Below are positions 45,701 through 60,700 of a DNA stretch of 64,000 nt, piece by piece (within the stretch, counting starts at the first letter, position 1; each line of letters opens with the position of its first letter). Source of the stretch: Membranipora membranacea (Eukaryota; Bryozoa; Gymnolaemata; Cheilostomatida; Membraniporidae); NCBI GenBank assembly GCA_914767715.1, contig OU612074.1, forward strand, positions 20,386,062 through 20,450,061, given 5' to 3'. A model generated the notes under the pieces. That model was not told where the DNA came from. It worked only from the letters and a program-made list of their open reading frames with translations, and made no database searches. A program made the position numbers and the translations under genes.

Positions 45701-48700
45701 TTTTCTGACAAATCTGATATGACAATCCTTACTCAGTGATAATCTTGATCTGCTAACAGTTAGTTGGCTCCTTGCACCCAAAACCTCAGATAATCCTCAG
45801 TTTCCCAAAAATCTCAAGTTACAAATCATGGCAATACATAACCAGATTTTAACAAAGTGACTTTTTTTTGTCTTAGGGAAAGTGAAGGGGCTAAGGTCAT
45901 ACCATCTGTATTTGCTGCCGACAGCACTGTGAGGTCACAGAAGAGACCTCTCACCAGAGCTAAGTCTCATGTAGACAGGAGTAAAAAGAGCGCTCCTATT
46001 CTCAAAGTGAGACCTTCACAACATGAGGATTGTAAGTTAATGTTTAATTACTTAGTACTGCTTAAAGTTTCTGTAAATAACACTAAAATAATGAGTTTTT
46101 TATATCTCGTGTTAGTCGTGGTGGCTGACATCAAATGTTAGTAAATAACTTATTATCAGACATCAGCGTGCACCTCAGTATATTCCATGTGTGCCGTCGC
46201 GTGATATCCATGTGTGGATTAACCCTAGACCTTAAATTTACTATAATATATTAAGTGTTAGAGATTATTTAAATAATCCCTGTATGTTTGTCACGGTAAT
46301 CCTGCAACCGCTAATAGATTTCTACCCTCAATTATCCCCTAAATGTTTTAGATACCTTAAGATGAATTTGCTTTAGAATACCTCAATTAAGTTCTTACCT
46401 GAACATTTACTCCTTTCAACTAACCCAACACAAAATTATATAAATCTGAAATCTGAATGTTATTGACATCCTTTGTGATTTTCCCTGAGTTCTTCCCTTT
46501 TATTTGCTTGTAACTTCAATGTATAATTCCTATTCAGCTGATGCAGTTGTTGGTGAGTTGAGCATACCTGCGGTACCTGTTTACCTGCAGTACCTTTTTA
46601 CCTGCAGTATATTTACCTGCGGTATCAGTCATTGTAAATGGGATCATGTAGCGCTATAACCCGAGTCTCTTGGGCGTATGAGGCCAATCATTTGTTAGGC
46701 TAATTCTGGGGGATAATTTAGGGTTAACGTCTCCAGCTATTTCTCTTTCCCTTCTGAACTCCACCATATATATACCTCCACTTACCCTAGTTGAGTGAAC
46801 TTTAGCTACCTTTCAAATTAAGCTGGTTTGTGAAGGGTGTTTGGTTTGAGAGTTACATTAATTTTTGCTAGCTGATGTGGGAACACGACGTAGGTAATTG
46901 CTTGCTATGATGGTATGAGATTTTAACTCTTAGTCTGGGTAACTCTAATTTCATGATGGTTTAAAACTGAGACATAAGCAGTGACTTTGAGTTGTATTTC
47001 AACAATAATTTTGATGACATGTTTGTTGTGACCCGGAGATTGCTTGTGACTTGCCACAATGCCTGCATGATCTTAGCTTGATTCAATAACACCATCACCA
47101 CATTTCGACAACATCGTATTGTGCAAGATGAAGACTGGAAGGTTGTCTAGTTACGCTCATTGGATGTGTTGTCTGGGTCAAATGTACATCAGGATTAACT
47201 ATGAAGTAGTCGGTTCAGTTTAAGTTTAATTCAATATTTTCTTGATGTTGTTTCCACTTACCAACCTCCCCAACCCAAATACAATGTTAATAATAGCAAC
47301 GCTTTAGCTTGCGTTACTATAAATAGAATAGTAATAATATCCTGAGTACTATTTTTGTTCCAGCCCCAGATCGAGAGTTTGATGTGATGTTGAGGGAGGT
47401 TCGTGTGGATCAGAGAATCTCCCATGTAGAGGTAAGATAGTCTGTGTATCTAAGTATGTGTACCAAAGTCTGTTTACCTAAGACTGTACATACATACATA
47501 TATGGTTGGAAATTCAACTCTTCAAGATCTGATTCTAGATCTGTGACATACTTTTTGAGTTGTGCCCTCTGGTAACTTGTATATTAATTGAACTTGTATT
47601 TGAATTGCAAAACAGGTAAATGTATGATATTTTCTAAATCAGTTTGATCTTTATTTTATCATCCGCATGACTGTAAACGTGTTTTTACTGCTTTCCCTCA
47701 GAATGAAAAGATGAAATTGTATCCGAAAATGAGCAAAAAAGGATCTGGTAGTAGTATGCCTTCATCTAGTAAGACTGCAGCGGCGGTCACAGATGTTTCC
47801 TATCAGAATACGGACACAGAAAAACTGTCAGCTGAAGTACTGTCACCAACACCGGGTGATGTCAGTGTCACCGAGACTGAGGTAAGTATTTAAGTCAATC
47901 AAGTAGAGTTGCGTTAATTTTCGACATTTATGTGACACCCAGACTGATCAAAGCTCTTCTATTACCTGTTAGGGTTATGAAAAGAAAACAAGCATAGTTG
48001 TGCGCCTAAGTCTGCTCAACTTGTTTGCATTACATGGGTTGACTTTCACCAGAAAGTTGCCTAAAACCATGGCAATCAGAACACCAATGGGAATTATCTC
48101 TACCTGATTACAGATAAGACAACTCCTACACAATTGTTCAAAATTCAAATATATTTTCTATCAATCCCATTTGATATCTTTGGATACAGGTATAATCAGT
48201 TTTATAGTGAGATGAAATTAAAATGTCAACATATTTTTGTGATATAATCTGATGCCTGATGAACGTCTCAACATCATTGCCGACTTCATTACCAATAGTG
48301 GTGGTGTTTTCACTGAAGTACTGGCTGCGCTTTGCTCCCCTACAATACCAGTAGTTATAATATAAAAATTGTATATGTATAATCGGAGGTAAAATGTGCT
48401 CTTGTTTTAGCTCTGTCTGTCTGTTACTTTTTCAGCCGGAAGAAGATAATAGTCTGGAGATGCTTCGTTTAGCTGCTCTTAAGTCTGTATTAGCCACTAA
48501 GACTAGAGCAAAGCTGGACACACCAACAACATTAAAACCAGCTACAGCGCCTCCAGCTCAACCCCCAAAACCAGCCATCACACCCTCCAACCAACCCCCA
48601 AAACCAGCTATCGCGCCCTCCAATCAACTCCCAAAACCAGCCATTATACCTTCCAGTCAATTGTCAAAGCCTGCTGTTGCCTTTTCTTCTCAACCCATCA

Positions 48701-51700
48701 AATCTTCAGTTGTTGATAAATTGGTTTCTGAGGAGAAAGCACCACTGAATGACACGCTGAATGTATCGAATCTATCTACTGTGGATATTGCCGAGGTGAG
48801 CTCAAATAGAAGGATTAGTAAGATTTCTGTTTTTCCTTTTCATGCTATGTTTGCAATGAAGCAGGTGATAATTAGCATAATTATAAACATTTAGTAGATG
48901 GTTCTCCAGGTGGCGCCTTTTAATACTATATTCCTATGCTGCAAGTGTGAAATAAATTCCAGATTGCGAGAGGACAAGTCTTGGCTAGCAGTTTGGAAAA
49001 CTTTCAACTGTCTTGTCCACTTTTGCCCAGGTCTTACCTCAAATTCAGGTTTTGCAGGATGATAAAACCCCTCATCTCTTTCATCTGTCATGTCCGTTTT
49101 TTTTAGTTAGACCGGCAAGATTGGAGTCATAGTTTGTGAGCCCACATTTGAATGTTTTCATATCCTGACGCTTGAAAATTCATCAATATTTTACAGGTTG
49201 TCACTAAACTTCCGGTAGCTTTATCCGATAAACCATCTCACCCTGTCCACAAATCAGAGATCAATCCGGACACACAACTTAAGCGCAAACAGAAGTGGCA
49301 GCAACTCATGTCAGAAAAACAATCCTCAACTAATCAGCTACCCTCTAACAATCTAACCGCTGAAGATAGTCAACCGGCCGTGAGAGGCAACGACTCGTGT
49401 ATAGAGATTATTGACATGGATATAGCCTCAAACAGCAGCGACAGCAAACCATCCAGTCCAGCAGCGCCACCTAGTGGGGACATTCATCCAATGATAATGC
49501 AGATAGACAACTCCTTGATAACAAGTTCAGCAGCAAGCACTGTAGATGTGAAACCTAAGCAAGGGTTTAATGTATATAATAAACCAGTTAACAATACAAA
49601 GCTGAGAAGCGGAGGAGATGATTATATAGCTGAGGTTATAACACTGAACGACACAATGGAGGACGATGAAGGAATTGTTATCATATCCGGATCCAGCTCA
49701 GAGGAGAAAGTCAAACTTGGATCAGCTGCTTCTAAGTTATCCCCCACCAGTAGTATGTGAATTAGTAAATATTGTTACCCATGTTTTGTTGTTTACGTGA
49801 GCCACAAATGTGTTTAGATCAAGTTAAAACCAATTTTTCTGCATTTGTAGTTGCTTCCATTGAGCCTCAAGCTACCAATAAAAAGGGAGCAATGAACTGG
49901 TTAAGTTTATTAATGGGAGCAATCGGAAATGCCAGCAAAATGAATCAAACAAAATATATGATTAGTAATGTGTGCAATAAGTTGGGAAAAATGATATCTG
50001 AGAACATTTGAACTCAAGTTGATCACTGTGAGTCATCGAACTTAAGTCCACTTGTGAGAGTGTTATGTTAAAATTATAGGCTGATTGTCATGCTTACTGT
50101 TATAATACTCTACCCCCTCATTTCTCCCTAATAGACTGCATACTTGGACTAGGCTGTCTCCAAAGCTTGGCTTGTGGAAGATTTGGCCGAGGCTGTTCCT
50201 AAATTGGTTCTCAGATTTATGTCAATGAATGAATTTATAATTTGTTGGTCGAATACTTTTAGAATCTGTCAACCCGCCAAAGCCATTGATATCCAAGCAG
50301 GACACACACAGAGCTGGAAGTAGTAGTGATGTCCTATCTATTAGAGTCTCTACTCTGGTATGTGCAAATCTTAAAACAAACTACCTTCTATATATCATAA
50401 TGAAAACTGACTGATTAGTGTTCGACTTTTTACTTAATAAGTTGTCTTCTTGCGCTACTTAATGAAAGAGGGCATGAGTTTGTTGATTTCTCCGGAATCA
50501 CTTTCTGATTTGAGACAAGCCGCTGGAAATAAGATACACAAAACTGTGAAGTTAGGCGATGTGCTACACCATTCAAAGAATTCATGAGAGTGTTAATATA
50601 AATATGAAGCATACAGGAATTTCCCTTCGCTGTCATTCAGAATATCCCATTCAATTGGCGAAGGAAGGGCTGTATGTGTTTAATCTACGCTGCATGCTTT
50701 CACACCTTGCTATTAGTTTACTTTTACTCCAAATTGGTCCAACAGAATTCACTGTAGGTTATCTCCACCCCATAAGATATTGATTTTGTTCACATGACAT
50801 AGATAAGGTCCCTGTGTCATCAGTAGTCACTGTATTCGTTGACATTCGCTCAGATGTTCTCTAGCACATCAAGTGGTGTTAGGGCGTCAAAAAAAAAGTC
50901 TGAAAGACAGTCAATAAGGTCTGTTGTTTTTTAGCCACCGCCACCACCTCCTCCACTGCCACCGGCTCCAGCTTACCCAAATAAACAGCTCCAGAGTCGA
51001 ATAGCAAACCAGAAGGCTGGGACTGCACCGAGCAAAAACTATATGGTATGTTGACAGTTTCTTTTATAGTATTCGTTTCTCAACTTACTCAGGATTGCTT
51101 AGTTGCATACTTCTATTTGCTTCGCGAAGTCGAGGGTGTTTATGAATACCATTGTGTTTGGGCTTTTAGAACATAATACTGTGGACCTCAAAGATATTCC
51201 ACAATATCCAATCACTCTACACTGATTTAAAAAAAAGAACTTGAAAGTGTTGACCAGAAATGCTAAAGTTCCCTCGGGGAAGACCTGAATAATAACCATA
51301 TGTGATTGTCAGGCTCGCTACTTGCTTACACTTATTTGAAGACTTTGTACACACAACAAGTACTATTTATGTGTTTATATACATTTGATGTCATGCTACA
51401 ATCTTTACAATCACTCTTTTATTACGGGGATCACAATAATAAAACAGGGTGGCGTAGTGGTTAGGACTCGAGCTTCTCAATTTGAGAGTTGCAGGTTTGA
51501 ATCCATGCTGCTAAAGGAGGTGAGCTCGCTGGATAATAGCTTAGCTTACCCACTCCTACCTTGTACAGGGGTGCGCTATAGAGATGTGATAAATCCGCTT
51601 TCACATACTGTAAGCATATTCCCATTATTGCCCCGAAAGGGGACTTGAATAGCAAAATAGTTGATATTATATATATATATATATATATTATTTTATATAT

Positions 51701-54700
51701 AATATATATTATATATATTATTATATATATATTTTCATGCCTATAAGCACTTAGACTTACTAGTACGACCTGTGCCCGTTATTATCTCGTTACTCCCTTG
51801 TTTGAAGTTGAGACGTAGAAGCAGTACAGGAGAGTCTAGGATTAATAGGCCTGCAGCATATGATGAGAATGCTGAGGAGTTAGTCACAGTACCTGAACGG
51901 CGTATGTCTACAGAGTGGGGTAGGAGTAGTACCAGCCTCAGCGATAGCATTAGTGATGGATCTCTACTAGATGAAAGTGGAAATAGTATAATAAAAATTG
52001 TTCCAGGATCCATAAAGCCAGATGGTATGTTTACTTCTCTTTCATAATTTGAAGTATTTTGGTCCAACTCAAATCAAACTATTAGCACATAGCCTAAATT
52101 GATTCCCCTCCACCAAATTGCTGGGTTTTTTATTGAACATGGATTGATGATTCATTTAATCAATTGTTTTGGTACCTACAAGGTACAGAATATTCAATAT
52201 CTAATGTCCAAGATTTAATTCCTTCTTCCTGCCAGTACTTCTCACTGATGGATTTGGATATTTGTTTCTTTTAGGCAAAAAGCTATCCATAACTCTAACA
52301 TCAAAAAGTAGGAAACAAAGACAGAACAGAATGTATTCTATGATGGAGAAATTGGGAAAACCCGGCGATAAAACAGGTGAGGTTACTCGCCACCTGTGTG
52401 TAATGTAATTCTGTACAAAATACATGATTATGAAATCTATGTGAACTTAGATAAAATGGAAATTAATTATTAATAAAATTCACCTGTCACTTCCCATTGT
52501 TGCATCACATTAACTGTTACATCCACTGTCTTAATGCTTGCACCTCTGGAGGTTTGTCCCCCTCCTGTAAAACCGAGGTGGTTATCCCATTTCTAACGGA
52601 CTCATTTCAATCATTTGAATAAAAATATGAGTCATATGCACTTTAGGCTATGTGAGCAAAGTAATGTTTCTGGGTGTCGTTTTGATATTTGAATTTTATT
52701 ATACGAAATTATGTGGTTATACAGTTATAGGAGGTATACAGAAGAGTAGGATATCAGTAAGTCAGATGACTGATAAGGAACTTAAGACAGAGTTAGCTGC
52801 TGTATCTACTGCTATAGTGGATACTACTCAGAGACTTACTCAGATGAAAAATGTAAGTCATGTCATGATCAGCTGTTTATTAAGGTAATGTGAAAAAACA
52901 ACAGAAAGGTTAACAAGCCCTGGTATAAATTTTTATATAGGGCAGAAATTATCCATGAATGAAATTTGGCTAAAAATTTTCAACTTTGCTAAGGCTTAGT
53001 TTTGGCAAGTTATGATCTGGAGGGGGATTTTTTCATAACGCTAAATGTGTATCACTTATGATGTAGATAATTTATGCTTGGCATAATAGTGAATAGGTGT
53101 AGCCAATTCCCTGCTGAGGTCCCAAGTGCTGATTAGAATTGGTCTGTCTATTGGCTGGATAAACAGACATTTTTTTCATGTTTCCTTTTCTTGTATTTTC
53201 AGGGAAAGAGCAAAACCAGAAAGCGTACCAGGATAGCAATAATGGGGGTTTTTAAAGATAAAATCTTAACTATCCTGGCTAATAAAAAATCTCAAGTTCC
53301 AAAGTCCTCTGGAGCTAGCTCAGGTAAGAGAAGTTTAGTTGATAAGCTTTCCAAATTGTTTGATAGAAACAGAAACTGGTGGCGTGTCAAAATACGACCT
53401 TCAGAGCTAATAAAGACTGAAATCTTGCAGAGCGCACAACTTTGACTCACTCATCTTTTCATTGTAAAGCTGATTGTCAAGCTTATACCCAACTGATCAT
53501 AATCCCACTGAGCTCGATCAGGGATTGCTGAATTAGATATAAATACTTGGTGCTACTATGTATAAGTATACTGCGTTATTCGGAGACATAGATTTAAAAA
53601 GTCTGAACATTTGATTTGGTGAGATTATGTTTCATAATACTTTGCCTGCACTTGCTTCTACTGGCATCGTCTTGAGTGTGGTTTTGTGGCATGATCAGGG
53701 AGAATGACCACAATCAGACCCATTATGTGAATGAGAAGCGTAGTCACGGAAGATAAGAATTCACAAGTTGTTCTGTTTTCCTGCAGGTCCCACTTCTACC
53801 CAGTCTACTGCAGGTAAACCCTCCTCCGGTATTCAGGGAATATCTGCAGTATTAACTATGTCAGACCCTCAGGAACAGTACCAGGCATTCATGTCTCAGA
53901 TCGGGAAAACCCACAGCAAGATATACACTACGGTAAGTACATATCGGGAAAACCCACAGCAAGATCTGCTTTTTGCAAAATTATCACCCTAAAACGATAA
54001 GCACGAGAACATAACTCGGGTTTCTAAGAAAAAACCCAATTTCTTTGATTATATAAGGGTTTGGCATGCGCTGCTAGTTATCTTTAAATGTCCTCTAATC
54101 AAGTGTAGATGAGATGGGTGGTGTGGTGTGTGTTATATAACTGATATTACCGGGAAAAAATTACAAACTATTTGTCAAAGGTAACCTCACTGTGATTTTC
54201 AAAACAGACAAAGAAAGGATTTGCCACAAGGAATCTAGTGAGTCCAATCAAAGAATACAATTCAATCGGTATCAATTTTCCCAGTTATATATATTTGTTG
54301 ATTATATATTTGTTTATATATATATTTGTTTATATATATATTTGTTGATTATATATTTGTTTATATACATATTTGTTGATTCCCCTTTGTTGACTTCAGG
54401 TTTCTTAACATTATTTTTGATTTGTATAACATCACAGGATCCTCTGCAATGAGAGTAACACATATTTTTATTTTACAGGCAGCAGTAACACAGCCTTCAG
54501 GGTCATCATCGTCAGCGACAGCACCAAGTACTGTAACTCCTCAACAAACAGCACTTAGAACTGTAACACCTCAACAAACCGCACCGAGTACATTCATTCC
54601 TCAGCATGTGGCAGCTTCCGCCAACCAAACAACACCATCCGCTCAACCAAGTAAACCGGACCTACGTAAAACTGTCCCTGCATCCTCGATACTACTTGGG

Positions 54701-57700
54701 TCCAATAACTCAGCTAGTCTGAACATATTTACTGAAGATAAACCAGCCATTACTGCTGTAAAACCTCAGATGATTGGTGACACAGGGTCATTGACTGAGA
54801 AGACTTTGAAGCCTGCTACTTTTACTGGTGCTAAGAAAACTGCTGCTGTTGGGATAGCAAAGGTTAGTTTTAATCGATTACAACATTCCAAGTTAGAAGT
54901 CTGAATATGATAGTACAATGGGAGATTTTACGGCTACTTTATTTTTAATTATCTTTGGTCTGGACAGACTTGTCAGTTTTGCTTTTAATCAAATTACTAG
55001 TTGATTGTCAAGCTATAATAAGCCACATCTTGAGATATTGATTGCTAGACAGATGTCATGTGGTCTAACTGCTGTATTTTGTGACTGGGACTATGTCTGA
55101 TTTCAGCAGTAAATTTTCCTCCGTGTTTTGTAATAGGGTAATCCGAAGTCCTCAGTATCGGCTACTATAAAGAACAAGCCGACAAATACCACAGTCTCAG
55201 CTCTTTGTAATGTGACGAGTAAATCGGCCTTTAGTACATCTAGAACTGCCTCACCTACTGGTCACCTTATAACGGTGAGTGATATCACCCCCAGATGGCT
55301 CATGTTCATTTTTTAAGTACCAGGCTGTGCGACACAGTCTGGCACTGCGATTATATTGTCAAAGGTAAAGCTGTATCCGTACATGCATCGACCAATTGAA
55401 TGAAACCAAAAATACGTAGAGCTTGTCTCCACATGACAATTGAAGTGCTAGATTAGTCATATCAGTGATTGTGAATTGGATATTGTTCCAGAGCATCTAC
55501 AATGGAAGCTATGAATTGCTTAGGGTTATTCATAAAAGGTTTTAATAAGCAATGCAACAAAGCTTTAGAAGTTGTCCTAACATTGGGCATGGGTGGAGAA
55601 CTTCTAAATTGGAAAAAGTTTCAACTAATTGATGTGATTGTTTTAGCCTGAATGATTGTATGGTTGTCATCATGCTGACAATTGTGTTTTGTCTACTAGA
55701 TTTAACATTTCTGTGAGAATTCAAATAAAATCATTCATTGCTTTTATTATATAAAAGGTCGCTCACCACTGGCTAAAGATGGCTGCACCTTTTTGCAAGG
55801 TGTTGTGTTATTGCCTTGAACTATTCTGTCAGTATGACACAAGGATGTACTTCCTGTCATCATAAAAGACATGTGTTACACATCGAGCAACAAGCAAATA
55901 ACATTATCAATGTTCCTAATGTCTCATACTGTTTGTGTTAGATGTCTCCGTACCGTGTTCCGCCTGTAGTCATACATCTGGGGGCAGGAGACTCCAGCAG
56001 TGACGAGGATATAGAATGGGAGACTACAGGGAGTCCTCATACTACTACTACTGATAAAGCAGGGCAGAGTAAGGGCGGCATGGTACCCGAAGGTCTGGAT
56101 ATGTTCCTCAGGGAGATCAAACAGCAAACTGCCACCGCAAAGGTTAGTCTTCAAATTTTGTCACATAAGAATATTTCAAGTGATGAGCGAGTACTATCTG
56201 CATTGCAGATTAGGAGGTATATCGATCCCAATATTTTGAACCGGTTGATAAGTTTGTTAAGGTTATCTGCTTTGAAGTGTTTTGCCACACATCTGTCTGA
56301 GGCTAAGGACTCAGTGTTTGTGTATGTTCCCCAATTTTGTATTGAAATTCAAATTCCAACATGTATAACCATCCGTTGAAGATTGACCAGTAATCGTTCA
56401 TCATAATATCATTCACATATAATATTCATCTTCCTGTTCAGCCGGCAGCCCCGACTTCCAAGCTGAAGCCGACAGAAGCAGCGCCGAAGATGAGAGATCC
56501 TAAGCAGCTGATATCTCCTACAAGTGATATCAAACATCTACCTCTAATCAAACAACAGGAATACATGAAAATGAAGGAACAACTCAGGACAAAAATGGAG
56601 AAGCAGGTAAGACTGGCGGCAAAACAATCAAAGAGAAACGAATCGTTGCCCTATAAACATGCAGAAGATGCCAATAAACAATTATTGATCAGTTTTGGTG
56701 ACTGGTGATATCTAGCCTTGGCTAATTGAGCATGCACAAGGGACAATAACTTCTGATGCTTTACTTTGAGTTGAGAATGCCCGGAATGGGAAAACCAAAT
56801 TCCCTACCCTTAACGGTTGATAATTTTTCCATAATGCCGAGACTTACATTACTTTGTTAATCTTGTTATTGTTTTCTATTTTATATAGCAAATGCTGAAG
56901 AGGGCCAGAGCTCTCAAAGCTAAAGCAGCCGCCACTAAAGCTGCTGCGTCTCACATCTCTCCTGTCAATCCGCCGAGGCTAACGACTCGGCCCTCACCAG
57001 AGGGCGCTGTATCGCTCGTCTCACCAGATGTCATCACAAGCAGTACCGCCTCCTCAGAGACTATGGATACATCACAGTCTGCTTCGACTGCTAAACCCTC
57101 TCTGGAACCGGATAAGCTTACTGGTGTTGCATCTCCTAAATCTGTACCGACCAGGAAACTACTGGGTGACAAACACGCTGGAGGGAGAATTAAAGGAGTC
57201 CCCTTATCTATACAGCTTTCTGATGAGCCCCTGCCTGACTCTAATTCTGCTCAAAAAACCTCTGGTGCTAACAATGCTGGACATTCAAAACAAATCACTG
57301 TAAAAGCTCGACAAAATACGCAATCTGTCCCAAGAGGTGACAATGTAACAGCTCCGGTGGAGAGTATGGATGTTAACACTGCTGATAAACCAGCAACACA
57401 AAATCACACCGAACTGAAAATCCAAAACAAAACTACCAAAACTTCTACTACTAACCAAAACCAAACAACTTCCACTGTCGAAAAACGGGATAAATCTAAA
57501 AAACTGCTAACTAGTAGTACAGAATCCTATGCATTAAACAAAACTTCACCAAAAGTGAATGTTGAAGGTCAAGGTCAAGCATCAACAACATTGGCAGGGG
57601 AGATAACCACTAGTATACAAATAGAGAAGAAGACTGAGCTGAGCGCAGAGGAGGCAGAGCAAGCTTCTACTCTCGAGATGGAAATCCTGAAAAGGAAATC

Positions 57701-60700
57701 TAATATGAATCACCTAAAAGTGGCAATGGAATACGAACACCAGGTCAGTCTAAGTATTCATTTACTCAATGAGATAATTCTCGTAAGGAAATGATAATGA
57801 GTATCCCACAATGCAACTCCCTAGAATTCTGATTGATATCAGGGCAATAATAATTTTATTTAAAGCATATATGATATTGACCTGCACTTGCTGGAGATGC
57901 TTTACTAGAATGATCTCTTTGAGGCAGCTCTCTGTGACGCTTAGATAATTTTTGTATGGCTCTTTGTTTTTGTGACTATCAAGTGTTAAAGTTGTATTGC
58001 TATTTTTGTAAGAATTATTTACTGTATTAGGGTAGGCATCTACCCTCCTGAAAACATTTGTGGTGGTCAGAATCAACTCCAAAAATAAGATGATGTTCAT
58101 CCATTTTTTTTACTTAGCATTTTAGAGCCGCCAGACACTGATAATTGCACAAAATATTACAGAACATCGAATAAATCAACTGTTCTTCCTTTTTAGTTGA
58201 TGAAACAAGCTGCTATTGATCTGGCTTTTCTTCATAAAAAGGCTAAACATAGAAGTAATCAAAATGAGAAATCTACACAAGAAGTGAGCAAAAAGCCAAA
58301 TCCTCAACAAAATCAGCCTCCCATAGGAGTTTCAGCTCAAGCAGAAAGAAGTGAAGAGTCACCCTTAGTATCCAAGTCTGCTGCTCCTATCCAACAATCT
58401 CCTGTCAAGTCGGGTGTGTCACTGAAACCTGTGAACTCTCAAGCCAACAAAGGAACAAGTCCACAGGCTATTCAAAAAGGGAAGACTCAGAAAGTTGAGG
58501 TACCTTCACCAAAAGTAATGGTACCGACTCTTGCTATCGTTACCAATGAGAAAGGACCCGTCAAAGCTATCAATAAATTTAGGACTGCTGACCCTAATCT
58601 ACCACACAATACGACACAGATACTGCCTCCTACCCATGTCATTATGGACTTTCGTGTGCCTCTTCCTACCACACCAGAGCTAATTCAAAAGTCACAAACT
58701 GTCTCAAACTCTGGCCCACCCAGCGCCGGAAACAGACAAAGACTTAACAAGAGGAAACAAAAGGCTAACAAACTTCAAAAAGCTCAGAGCACAGCGTCGG
58801 CGCCTATACCAAGTTCTGAAGTCCAGATGAAGTCATCACCGAGAGTTCCCAAAGACTCAAACAAGCCTGAGAGCGATCAATCAGAACAGCAGCGTACTTC
58901 TTCAGAGACTGGAATAAGTACGACAACTGAAGACGTTGAAATCATCAAAGAGATCAAACTTGAAACAATTAGTAAAACAGATCTAACAGCCAAATCATCT
59001 CCACTTGGTATAGCTGCCTCAGAAACATACGAACCTACATCTAGTACAGCTCAACCCGCTCAATCCATTCAATCCTACACTCCTACCCCGCTAGTGACCA
59101 ATCCTAGAGCTGAACCAACAAACCCTAGAGCTGGACCAACAAACCCTAGAGCTGGACCGACAAACCCTAGAGCTGAACCAACCAACAAGATAGAGACTGA
59201 GGCTGGGGAAGAGTACGACCCTACCTCTGACTATCCACCTGGCCCTAAAGTTAGGAAAATGGATAATGGTGCTGTTACAGTGAAGACTAAGTCTGCCCCT
59301 GAGTCAGGTTATGACTCACCTGGGTATAACCCTACACCCATAGCTAAGTCAACAGAGCGGCCCAGCCCTAACAAGGCAGCAGAGGGCGGTCAGGAGTATG
59401 ATGATGAGAATAGGAGAAAGATGAGAGCCTTAGAGCGGGCTATGCATCTCAAGGTATGTTATACACTCGGGACAATATCTGGAAATTCATGTAAGGCCTA
59501 TTAGATTTGAATTGGCCAGTACCCAACTTTGACGGGTGTGGTAGAGACAAAAGATGCTGTCCCAATCCCGTCTTACCTGAAATTTTTGTTCCAGCTAAGT
59601 GATAGGTACTTGGCCTTTATTTGAGTTGGATGAGGAGGAATTTTTTTTATTAATGTATTAGATGTTGAATCAAGTTTGATTTTGTGGTTTTAATTTACCA
59701 TGTTTTTAAGCTTAACGCTCTCATCTGTGAAGTTAGTTTGAAAACTTTCTTTGCATCAAGTTTTGATGACTATAATATAAATTCCCACACTTTTAAGCTT
59801 AAACAAATGACTTTTAGCTTGAACTCAATTTGTTGATTTTCTTGCCTGTTATAGTTACGTGCAAAGCTGGTGAAAAAGAAAGCTCGTCGAGTAACCAAAC
59901 AGGCTACGGCTGGCTCACCTGGCGGAGATAGTCAGCCTGGGGAGGTTATACCCTTACCTCAGCTGACTGCTATAGAGGCCAGCAGTGTACAATCTCCTGT
60001 AGCTAAGAGAAGACGATCATCGATACTATCTGAGAGCCCCAGACAGGTATGTGTACTGTCGTAATATCGCACCAATAAGTTACCATACTTATGAGTTTAG
60101 ATGAATCAAATTACCTTGCATAAATAGTCTAATGTCCTTATTCACTGAACATAAGGTCGCCCTGTGCAGCCAGCAGGTAAACATGACCTTTACATAAGCA
60201 GCGACCACATATATCATGTGAAGAGTCACTTTTGTTAGCGAGTGTGGTGACTTATAAGTGAGATATTTTGTATGGATAGATTTTTTGACATGTCCACAGC
60301 TTGGTCTGGGGAGGAGGAGTCGACAAATTGTCAATTTGGGAGGAAAGTTACTAAGTTTTGATGGTATAGCTCACACTGGTATTTGATTATGTTGTATTCG
60401 TCGATGTTTTACGCGCTTGTCAAAACTGAAATATTATTTTGTTTTCAGGATATCAGGAAGAGCTCATCAGAAGATAAACTCACTGCTCCTGCTGAAGAAG
60501 GAGCATCAAACCAGCCTGTCAAATTGCTGCCGATAAACTGGACGTTACGTAAAACTTTGGTGAGTAGCCAGTGGCAGCATAACATTCAAATTTGTTTCCC
60601 CTTACCTCTGTTCTGGTTTGAAAGAGTTTTCAACATGCACTATTGCTTGTTGAAGAATTATAGGCTAATAGCTTAGAATACCTGTTAAAAAGGAGGGGGT

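Noticed and set aside
48891-49091. Minus-strand 66-codon frame between ZFC3H1 exons
   Set aside because: Overlaps an intron, with no splice signals or protein sense.
49772-50011. 79-codon frame in a ZFC3H1 intron
   Set aside because: Falls between well-supported phase-matched exons 11 and 12 and has no acceptor or donor of its own.
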